NCBI GenBank assembly: GCA_002407645.1
Contig: DHNU01000010.1
Location: forward strand, 879 to 6,952
From: Ruminococcaceae bacterium UBA5408
GTDB taxonomy: Bacteria; Bacillota; Clostridia; Oscillospirales; Acutalibacteraceae
Direction of reading: 5' to 3'
Length of the DNA: 6,074 nt
The notes under the pieces are model-generated. The model did no database searches. It saw nothing but the letters and a program-made list of their open reading frames with translations, and had not been told where the DNA came from. Shown piece by piece: positions 1 through 5,442 of the stretch (within the stretch, counting starts at the first letter, position 1; every line of letters starts with the position of its first letter). A program made the position numbers and the translations under genes.

Positions 1-341
1 GTCATTCTTTGAAGTTCTCCGAACTGTGTGTAGCAGTTAAGTACCCATGCAAGCTGAGCATGAGTCGGAACTTGGCTTTGAATGAAGAACGGGCTTTTTT
101 TCGGGTCTATGCCACAGGCAAGCAAAAGCGCGTATGCTTCAAGTGTGTTGTGGCGGAAATTTGCTGGAACTTGACGCACGGTAATTGCGTGCAAATCTGC
201 CAAAGCAAAAATGCAATCATAATCATCCTGTAAATCTATCCAATTTTTTAGAGCACCCAAATAATTTCCGAGTGTTATAGTACCGCTTGGCTGAATAGCA
301 CTGAATATTACTTTTTTACGCTCATTTTGATTTGTTTCCAT
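1..341 (-). CDS. trpS: Tryptophanyl-tRNA synthetase, N-terminal part (runs off left edge)
   Basis: Tryptophanyl-tRNA synthetase charges tRNA-Trp with tryptophan in the cytoplasm. I translated the minus strand from the ATG at 341-339; it stays open for 113 codons to the window edge, so the catalytic domain is cut and the C-terminus is missing. The N-terminus reads [20 protein letters not shown] (residues 11-30). This is the class I TrpRS signature, with TLGNYLG as the family's version of the HIGH motif. It is followed by [11 protein letters not shown] (45-55), another TrpRS hallmark, and [15 protein letters not shown] further on. A GGAGG ribosome binding site lies ten bases upstream. The gene begins 18 bases after the aminotransferase stop, in the same direction, so the two are probably co-transcribed. 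No T-box leader is visible directly before it. Identity is firm; only the truncation limits the entry. Confidence 0.95.
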   Translation of the reverse strand, partial: METNQNERKKVIFSAIQPSGTITLGNYLGALKNWIDLQDDYDCIFALADLHAITVRQVPANFRHNTLEAYALLLACGIDPKKSPFFIQSQVPTHAQLAWVLNCYTQFGELQRM

Positions 342-351
342 TTTTAAAGTG

Positions 352-356
352 CCTCC
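352..356 (-). promoter_or_regulatory. Ribosome binding site of trpS
   Basis: GGAGG on the minus strand, ten bases before the trpS ATG. It sits inside the 18-base gap after the aminotransferase stop codon. This supports the chosen trpS start and tight coupling of the two genes. Confidence 0.75.
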
Positions 357-359
357 ATG

Positions 360-1553
360 TTACTTCCTTATAATATCATCGGCAAGGCTGCCTAAAATTT
401 GAATTCCCTTTAAAAGCTGTTGGTCTGTCGGAGTTGAAAAGTTAATTCTGAATGACTGGCAGGGGTCATTTTCATCAGTTAAAAACGCATTCCCGGGAAC
501 TACGCATACTTTGCGCAAAACCGCTTGCTTACAGAAGTCTGTCATATCAATATTGTCCGGCAGAGTACACCATAAAAACAGTCCGCCCTTAATTGGGTTA
601 TAAGTAATTTCCGGTGCCAAATATTTATCCAAAGCACCTGTAGCAATGGCGGATTTTTTAAGGTATATTTCTTTAAGCTTTTGAAGATGTGAACTAAAAT
701 CGTAATTTTTAAGAAACTCACTGCAGATAATCTGTGACCAAATATTTGTGTGGACATCTTCGCCTTGTTTGCAGACTATCATTTTTTGGAGCAGTGCTTG
801 CGGAGCAATAGCGTATCCGACACGCATTCCCGGAGAGATAACTTTTGAAAACGTTCCCGCATAAATTACAATTCCGTCTTCGTCCAGTGACTTAACAGCT
901 TCTATATGTTCACCGTAGAAACGTAAATCTCCGTACGGGTTGTCCTCTAAAATCAGAACACCGTATTTTTTTGCCAAAGCATAAAGCCTTTTACGTTTTT
1001 CCCAACTCATAGTTATACCGGAAGGGTTTTGGAAATTCGGTATAGTATATATGAATTTGGCTCGAGGTTCTTCTTTAAGCGCAACTTCAAGTTCTTCCAT
1101 ATTCATTCCGTCGCTTTCCATTGGAACACCGCGCAGACGTGCATTGTAAGAACGGAAAGTGTTTAAAGAACCAATAAAACTCGGTGTTTCGCAAATTACC
1201 ACGTCACCCTCGTTTAAAAGGGACTTTGACGCTAAATCCATAACTTGCTGTGCGCCGCTTGTAATAAGTATATTATCAAAATCACGCCCTACATTGTGAT
1301 TCTTTTTCATATATGTTTTAACTTGTTCACGTAAAGGAGAATAGCCTTCAGTTACGCTGTATTGAAGTGCATCTATAGGACGTTCTTTAAAGACTTTACC
1401 GGATATTTCTGTAATTTCTTCTACAGGAAATGCTTCCGGTGCGGGGTTTCCCGCAGAAAGTGAAACGACACTTGGGTCAGCCGCATATTTAAATATTTCC
1501 CTTATCGCAGATGGCTTTAGTTTTTGGACTCTGTCCGAAAATTTATACTCCAT
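360..1553 (-). CDS. PLP-dependent aminotransferase (class I/II, LysN/ARO8/MocR-like)
   Basis: A 397-residue fold-type I aminotransferase that should move an amino group between an amino acid and a 2-oxo acid using pyridoxal phosphate in the cytosol. Visible signatures: SLSAGNPAPEAFP (31-43), ITSGAQQ (97-103, phosphate-side loop), IPNFQNPSG (171-179, with Asn176 at the cofactor), ILEDNPYGDLRF (201-212, with Asp204 expected at the pyridine nitrogen), GTFSKVISPGMRVGY (233-247, with Lys237 as the Schiff-base lysine and Arg244 near the phosphate), and SFRINFS (367-373, with Arg369 expected to hold the substrate carboxylate). The pattern is that of the 2-aminoadipate/aromatic aminotransferase group related to the C-terminal half of MocR regulators. 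The protein has no N-terminal winged-helix domain, so it is a stand-alone enzyme. The start is backed by GAGGG nine bases upstream. trpS follows 18 bases downstream. The exact substrate cannot be read from sequence. Confidence 0.92.
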   Translation of the reverse strand: MEYKFSDRVQKLKPSAIREIFKYAADPSVVSLSAGNPAPEAFPVEEITEISGKVFKERPIDALQYSVTEGYSPLREQVKTYMKKNHNVGRDFDNILITSGAQQVMDLASKSLLNEGDVVICETPSFIGSLNTFRSYNARLRGVPMESDGMNMEELEVALKEEPRAKFIYTIPNFQNPSGITMSWEKRKRLYALAKKYGVLILEDNPYGDLRFYGEHIEAVKSLDEDGIVIYAGTFSKVISPGMRVGYAIAPQALLQKMIVCKQGEDVHTNIWSQIICSEFLKNYDFSSHLQKLKEIYLKKSAIATGALDKYLAPEITYNPIKGGLFLWCTLPDNIDMTDFCKQAVLRKVCVVPGNAFLTDENDPCQSFRINFSTPTDQQLLKGIQILGSLADDIIRK

Positions 1554-1560
1554 ATATTGT

Positions 1561-1567
1561 CACCCTC
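1561..1567 (-). promoter_or_regulatory. Ribosome binding site of the aminotransferase gene
   Basis: GAGGGTG on the minus strand, with the GAGGG core nine bases before the ATG at 1553-1551. It fixes the aminotransferase start. Confidence 0.65.
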
Positions 1568-1585
1568 TAATTAATGTTAAATTTT

Positions 1586-1614
1586 ATTTTACCACATATT
1601 ACGGTATATGACTA
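1586..1614 (-). promoter_or_regulatory. Possible sigma-A promoter of the aminotransferase-trpS operon
   Basis: On the minus strand, TAGTCA (4 of 6 to TTGACA, positions 1614-1609) and TAAAAT (5 of 6 to TATAAT, positions 1591-1586) are spaced by 17 bp. Transcription would start about 25 bases before the ATG and include the ribosome binding site. The spacer is very AT-rich, so chance matches are likely; this is the best candidate, not a firm call. Confidence 0.3.
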
Positions 1615-1682
1615 TAAAAATCCGTACAAATTTATAAATTGCGTATTTTATGATATAAAAACCCAAAATATTACAGCGTGTT

Positions 1683-1715
1683 ATGACAAGTCTATACATA
1701 TACGTATTGTATAAT
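1683..1715 (+). promoter_or_regulatory. spoIIE promoter, -35 and -10 with a 21-bp spacer (Spo0A-type)
   Basis: ATGACA (1683-1688, 5 of 6 to the sigma-A -35) and a perfect TATAAT (1710-1715) are separated by 21 bp instead of about 17. No acceptable -35 exists at normal spacing: the hexamer there is CAAGTC. In B. subtilis, sigma-A promoters activated by phosphorylated Spo0A, including spoIIE and spoIIG, have this stretched spacing and need Spo0A to work. TGACAAG (1684-1690) overlaps the -35 and resembles the 0A box TGNCGAA (5 of 7; only the final base is off if A is allowed at position 5). Transcription would begin near 1722, leaving a leader of roughly 47 bases. The hexamers and spacing are seen directly; Spo0A control is inferred from the family and position. 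Confidence 0.6.
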
Positions 1716-1755
1716 GTAATTTAGAAATAAGTGGACAAGTTACCAAATATTGTAT

Positions 1756-1764
1756 GGCGGTGAT
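1756..1764 (+). promoter_or_regulatory. Ribosome binding site deciding the spoIIE start
   Basis: GGCGGTGAT matches GGAGGTGAT at 8 of 9 bases, with the GGCGG core eight bases before the ATG at 1769. Nothing like a Shine-Dalgarno sequence precedes the upstream in-frame ATG at 1754, whose own codons overlap this site. The site therefore favours 1769 as the true start. Confidence 0.6.
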
Positions 1765-1768
1765 GAGG

Positions 1769-4093
1769 ATGTTAAAAACAAAGGCAGAACGTGTAAGTTT
1801 TACAACGGCTGCTTTAGAACCAACCAAAGCTGCGGCAAGACAGCTTATATATTTTACGGTTGCATTACTTTGTGCAAGGGGGCTTGTGTTCGGAAAATAT
1901 GCTCCGTTCGGTGTAGCGGCTGTGGCGGCATTCCCATACTCGGCGCTGTTTAGTACGGTCTTAGGCAGTGCCGCGGGGTATCTCCTTCCGAGTTCTGCGG
2001 TTGTTCCTGTGCATTACATAGCGGCGGTTTTGGCTGCTGCCGCAATTCGCTGGACATTAAACGATTTAGCTAAGCTAAAAATGCACCCTGCGTTTGCACC
2101 TTTGGCGTCTTTTATGCCTGTTTTGGCAACGGGTATGGCGATTGTGTTTGTAAACGGCTCAAATGGAGTTACAGTTGCAATGTACATAGCTGAAGCCCTT
2201 CTTGCGGGCGGTGCTGCATACTTTTTTGCAAGGACAACGAAGTTTATAAATTCAAAAAGAAGTATAAGCACAATGAACGCTCAGGAAATTGCCTGTGCGT
2301 CTCTTTCGTTTGGTATTGTACTTCTGTCGCTTTCGAGTTTGTCGATAGGCCCGATTTCTTTGGGACGTGTAATTGCAATAATTGCTATACTCTATACGGC
2401 ACATTACGGTGGTGTTGCAGGCGGAAGCGTTGCGGGTATTGCGGCCGGAATAGTTTTCAGTCTTTCAACGGCGGGCTTAAACTATCTTTCCGGGGCATAC
2501 GCTCTCGGAGGAATGATGGCAGGAGTGTTTTCTCCAGCCGGACGCTTAGCTTCTGTGATTGCATTTATAATCTCAAATGCAGTTGCGTCGCTTCAAGTAG
2601 GTAATCAAGAAGCGGTAATTGGCGGGCTTTATGAAGTCATGGCGGCGACGATACTTTATATGTTACTTCCTCAAAAAATCGGAACTTCTCTTATTGGAGT
2701 TTTTTCTCAGTCAGCCGACGATACAACCCGCTCGGACGGCTTACGCCGAAGTGTAATTACAAAACTTGACTATGCGGCGAAAGCTCTCGGAAGTGTTTCG
2801 GAATCAGTTGAAGAAGTATCAAAAAAGTTATATGAGACTCTTGCTCCGGATATCAACGGTGTTTATAAAAAAGCTACCGATGAAGTTTGCTGTAACTGCG
2901 GATTAAAGGTGTACTGTTGGGAACGCAGTTATAATGAAAGTATGGATGCATTTAATGATATGACGGAAAAACTGCGAAGTAAGGGTAATATAGAGCGAAG
3001 TGACATACACGAGCCGTTTTTGTCCCACTGCAGCAGACTTCCGTTTATGATAGACAGCGTAAATAAATATTATAGCGAATATGTGATGAAAAATGCAGCT
3101 GAAAGCAGAGCACAGCAGGTGAGAGACATTGTAGCAGACCAATTTATAACAACAAGTAATATGCTTGAGGATATGGCATCCGAATTAGAACTTTACGAGC
3201 AGTTTGATTTCAACGCTTCACAAAAAGTCAGCGAAGTTTTGAGAAGTGCGGGTATACTGCCGATTGATGTCAGCTGTAAAACAGACAGATTTGAACGAAT
3301 GTCGATTGAAATTATAGCTTCACAGATTGAGTGTTCGCGCCTTAATAAAGGACAGCTTACCGAGGAAATTTCGAAGGTATGCGGAAGGAATTTTCAACAG
3401 CCGTGCATAAGTACAGTAAAAGGAAAATGCCGTCTGCAAATTTGTGAACGTGCGCTTTACAGGGTACAGACGGGCAGTTCTCAGCATTGCTGTGGTAATA
3501 GTACCCTTTGCGGTGACAGCTATGAATGTTTTATTGACGGAAACGGCAGACAGATAGCAATTATAAGCGATGGTATGGGTACAGGCGGCAGAGCTGCAGT
3601 GGACGGTGCAATGGCAAGCGGTATAATGTCTCGCCTTATAAAGGCAGGAATAGGCTTTGACGCCGCTTTAAAAATTGTAAATTCAGCACTTTTGGCAAAA
3701 TCCGGTGACGAATCTCTTGCTACAATGGATATTGCGGCTCTTGACTTGTTTAACGGTAATATTGAGTTTATGAAAGCAGGTGCGCCCATAAGTATTGTAA
3801 GGCGTTCAGGGAATGCATATATAGTTGATGCACCGAGTTTACCTATTGGTATATTAAACGATATTAACTTTACAAAATCCACTGAAAATATTTCCGAAAG
3901 TGACTTACTTATAATGCTGTCGGACGGTGCGCTCGCTGCAGGAAGTGAATGGATTTGCGATATGATTGAAAAATGGAATGGACAAGTTCCCCAAGAACTG
4001 GCAGAGGAAATTGTAAAACAGGCTATTGCACGTCGCTCTGACGGACATGATGATGATATTACAGCTTTAGTATTAAAAGTAATAAAAAATTAA
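1769..4093 (+). CDS. spoIIE: Stage II sporulation protein E (SpoIIE), membrane PP2C phosphatase
   Basis: SpoIIE sits in the membrane at the polar sporulation septum, interacts with FtsZ, and dephosphorylates SpoIIAA to release forespore sigma-F. Residues are numbered from the ATG at 1769 (774 aa, slightly shorter than the 827 aa of B. subtilis). About ten hydrophobic segments fill residues 26-301; the stretch GKYAPFGVAAVAAF (42-55) is typical of the family. A central region follows, with a cysteine cluster CCNCGLKVYCW (374-384) and a helical, charged part to about 480. The C-terminal PP2C domain (about 555-774) keeps the metal-binding aspartates in GDSY (Asp583), ISDGMGTG (Asp601), MLSDGA (Asp719) and GHDDDIT (761-765 region), plus LPIGI. 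It appears intact and active. An in-frame ATG at 1754 would add five residues but lacks a ribosome binding site. It is divergent from the aminotransferase gene and probably driven by a Spo0A-type promoter. Confidence 0.95.
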   Translation: MLKTKAERVSFTTAALEPTKAAARQLIYFTVALLCARGLVFGKYAPFGVAAVAAFPYSALFSTVLGSAAGYLLPSSAVVPVHYIAAVLAAAAIRWTLNDLAKLKMHPAFAPLASFMPVLATGMAIVFVNGSNGVTVAMYIAEALLAGGAAYFFARTTKFINSKRSISTMNAQEIACASLSFGIVLLSLSSLSIGPISLGRVIAIIAILYTAHYGGVAGGSVAGIAAGIVFSLSTAGLNYLSGAYALGGMMAGVFSPAGRLASVIAFIISNAVASLQVGNQEAVIGGLYEVMAATILYMLLPQKIGTSLIGVFSQSADDTTRSDGLRRSVITKLDYAAKALGSVSESVEEVSKKLYETLAPDINGVYKKATDEVCCNCGLKVYCWERSYNESMDAFNDMTEKLRSKGNIERSDIHEPFLSHCSRLPFMIDSVNKYYSEYVMKNAAESRAQQVRDIVADQFITTSNMLEDMASELELYEQFDFNASQKVSEVLRSAGILPIDVSCKTDRFERMSIEIIASQIECSRLNKGQLTEEISKVCGRNFQQPCISTVKGKCRLQICERALYRVQTGSSQHCCGNSTLCGDSYECFIDGNGRQIAIISDGMGTGGRAAVDGAMASGIMSRLIKAGIGFDAALKIVNSALLAKSGDESLATMDIAALDLFNGNIEFMKAGAPISIVRRSGNAYIVDAPSLPIGILNDINFTKSTENISESDLLIMLSDGALAAGSEWICDMIEKWNGQVPQELAEEIVKQAIARRSDGHDDDITALVLKVIKN

Positions 4094-4104
4094 CAATTAT
4101 AGTA

Positions 4105-4117
4105 TTCTAATTTAGAA
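4105..4117. repeat. 13-bp odd palindrome between spoIIE and the small gene
   Basis: TTCTAA-T-TTAGAA is a perfect inverted repeat around a single central T, eleven bases after the spoIIE stop. Its right part belongs to a 12-mer, TAATTTAGAAAT (4108-4119), that also occurs in the spoIIE leader (1717-1728). The arms are too short and AT-rich to end transcription. It could be an operator or simple AT-rich coincidence. Confidence 0.3.
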
Positions 4118-4165
4118 ATTAAATGGTAGTATAGATATAGCAGAGAATGAAATGAGTGTTATAAG

Positions 4166-4420
4166 ATGTTTAATTTTGGATGGGAACAGATATATTTAAG
4201 TATAGATTTTGAAGAGTTCTTAAAAAAACAGAACTTACTAAGAGAGGCAGGTGTCAGCTTTAAAACAAAAATTCAGAATAATTCCATTAGACTTTCGATG
4301 AATAATTTAGACGGCAGAACAGCCGCATTGTCAAGAGGAGGGACGCCTATAAGAGATTATTATAAGATTTTTGTTAAAAAGGAGGACTCTGACTATGCTA
4401 AACACATCATAAATACATAA
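4166..4420 (+). CDS. Small protein of unknown function (84 aa) downstream of spoIIE
   Basis: I do not recognise a characterised function. The 84-residue product starts MFNFGWEQIYLSIDFEEF and ends with DYYKIFVKKEDSDYAKHIIN. The layout is an N-terminal strand, a helix (about 13-28, EEFLKKQNLLREAG), middle strands with a basic Gly/Arg stretch (50-62), a strand (YYKIFVKK), then a closing helix (DYAKHIIN). This resembles small clostridial proteins of the DUF2007-like ferredoxin-fold type, judged from pattern only. There is no signal peptide or membrane segment, so it should be cytosolic. The start is the only choice: a stop lies in frame at 4148-4150 and the next Met is residue 45. The ribosome binding site is weak (GAGTG). 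It follows spoIIE by 72 bp with no terminator between, so read-through from the spoIIE promoter is possible. The hairpin at 4459-4486 ends the unit. Confidence 0.75.
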   Translation: MFNFGWEQIYLSIDFEEFLKKQNLLREAGVSFKTKIQNNSIRLSMNNLDGRTAALSRGGTPIRDYYKIFVKKEDSDYAKHIINT

Positions 4421-4458
4421 GCGATAACTTTTTCTATGATTTTTAATTCATTACAAGC

Positions 4459-4486
4459 AAAAGGGGCGGTTTAAACCGCCCCTTTT
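4459..4486 (+). terminator. Rho-independent terminator, possibly bidirectional
   Basis: A perfect 28-bp palindrome with GC-rich arms GGGGCGG / CCGCCCC, an AT centre (TTTAAA), and outer AAAA/TTTT. It lies 38 bp after the small gene's stop. Its T run is short (TTTTGATTT). Since the structure is symmetrical it can also form on the minus strand, where it would back up the tatD terminator. Confidence 0.8.
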
Positions 4487-4628
4487 GATTTGGTGTTGTC
4501 CGATGCTATTTTACAGTTTTGAACAAGCATATTTAAGGAATAATCCTATTAATTCGTTCCGTATTCTCCGTTTAACGGTTATTATAATAAATTATTCTAC
4601 TGCACAAATATGAAGTGTTGACAGTCAT

Positions 4629-4657
4629 AAAAAAGAGGGAAGCGGAAAAGCTTCCCT
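4629..4657 (-). terminator. Rho-independent terminator of the metG-tatD operon
   Basis: On the minus strand, a GGGAAGC / GCTTCCC stem (4656-4650 and 4643-4637) with a six-base loop is followed by TCTTTTTT (to 4629). The stem begins about six bases after the tatD stop. Stem plus U-tract is the classic intrinsic terminator form, so the operon ends with tatD. Confidence 0.88.
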
Positions 4658-4662
4658 TAATG

Positions 4663-5442
4663 TTAATTATTGATGTTAAAAAGTGTTTCTGCATTTTTGC
4701 GCGAAGTTTCTAAAATTTCTTTTATTGTAGTACCGCGTATCTCCGCAATCTTAGCGGCAGAATATGCTATAAGTTTAGAATTGTTGCGTTTTCCCCTAAA
4801 CGGTACAGGTGACATATAAGGACAGTCTGTTTCCATAAGCATACGTTCAAGTGGGATATCTTTTGCAACTTCCACAGGCACTCGGGCGTTTTTAAATGTA
4901 ACCGCTCCGCCGATACCGATATACATTCCGAGCTTTATGCATTCCCTTGCCATTTCAACGCTTCCGGAGAAACAGTGAACAACACCTTTAGGCTTATATT
5001 TTCTTAAAATATCCATTGTGTCACCGTGTGCGTCGCGGTCGTGAACTATTATGGGCAGATTATATTTTAATGCAAGCTGTATTTGATTTTCAAATACAGC
5101 TTTTTGAATATCTTTAGGTGCGTTTTCTTTAAAGTGATAATCAAGCCCTATTTCACCGACTGCAACGACTTTTTCTTTTGTAATTAAAGCTTCAAGTTGC
5201 TTAATATAGTTTTGAGGAATATCATTGGCACACTCCGGGTGTATACCTATTGCGGCATAAATATAAGGATATTTGGCGGCAAGTTTAACGGAAAAATCAG
5301 ATGACTTTAAGTCATCGCCGCAGTTGATTACATTACAAATACCGTGCTTTGGCAGTTCTGACAAAAATTCGTCGCGGTCGCCGTTAAAAGCTTCGTCGCT
5401 GTAATGTGCATGAGTGTCAAATATATTTCTTAATGTTTCCAT
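4663..5442 (-). CDS. tatD: TatD family metal-dependent hydrolase (putative 3'-5' DNase)
   Basis: A 259-residue TatD/YcfH/YabD-type amidohydrolase-fold enzyme; characterised members are divalent-metal 3'-5' exonucleases linked to DNA repair and turnover. All expected metal ligands are visible: FDTHAH (His11 and His13), VGEIGLDYH (Glu97), IVHDRDA (His134), VVHCFSG (His156) and METDCPYMSP (Asp206). AIGIHPE and the FRGKRN segment are also family hallmarks. Length is normal for the family, which runs about 255-265 residues. The start is the ATG at 5442-5440. A TTG codon directly before it (5445-5443) is in frame but would overlap the metG stop more and is less likely. The ATG shares one base with the metG TGA (TGATG), and GGGAG lies twelve bases upstream, so translation is probably coupled to metG. 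metG next to tatD is a common Bacillota order, but rnmV and ksgA do not follow here. Confidence 0.93.
   Translation of the reverse strand: METLRNIFDTHAHYSDEAFNGDRDEFLSELPKHGICNVINCGDDLKSSDFSVKLAAKYPYIYAAIGIHPECANDIPQNYIKQLEALITKEKVVAVGEIGLDYHFKENAPKDIQKAVFENQIQLALKYNLPIIVHDRDAHGDTMDILRKYKPKGVVHCFSGSVEMARECIKLGMYIGIGGAVTFKNARVPVEVAKDIPLERMLMETDCPYMSPVPFRGKRNNSKLIAYSAAKIAEIRGTTIKEILETSRKNAETLFNINN

Larger units (their letters stand above)
4421..4662. other. Convergent spacer with two terminators, no gene seen
   Basis: This 242-bp gap separates the rightward spoIIE/small-gene unit from the leftward metG-tatD operon. It carries one hairpin terminator near each side. The AT-rich middle (about 4490-4620) contains only a 36-codon open frame (4503-4613) without ribosome binding site or recognisable product. 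I see no RNA gene or repeat family here. Confidence 0.6.

Noticed and set aside
9..233. 74-codon plus-strand open frame
   Set aside because: It lies antisense to trpS, which has clear family motifs in the minus strand; the plus-strand product has no ribosome binding site and no recognisable pattern.
542..757. 71-codon minus-strand open frame inside the aminotransferase
   Set aside because: Same-strand shadow in another frame of a clear gene, with no supporting signal.
1554..1753. T-box or other riboswitch ahead of the aminotransferase-trpS operon
   Set aside because: The leader on the minus strand is short and AT-rich, with no T-box sequence, no specifier stem and no terminator hairpin visible.
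1750..1953. 67-codon plus-strand open frame overlapping the start of spoIIE
   Set aside because: Out-of-frame shadow of the spoIIE N-terminus; its cysteine-rich look comes from reading alanine/glycine codons in the wrong frame.
2014..3882. Three minus-strand open frames inside spoIIE (2014-2271, 2903-3142, 3520-3882)
   Set aside because: All are antisense to conserved SpoIIE coding sequence, lack ribosome binding sites, and show no family features.
4090..4135. Own sigma-A promoter for the small gene (TTAACA, TATAGT, TATAGA elements)
   Set aside because: The elements do not combine at an acceptable spacing with good matches on both hexamers, and AT-rich spacers give such matches easily.
4503..4613. 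36-codon plus-strand open frame in the convergent spacer
   Set aside because: No ribosome binding site, lies directly after a terminator, AT-rich composition and no recognisable product.
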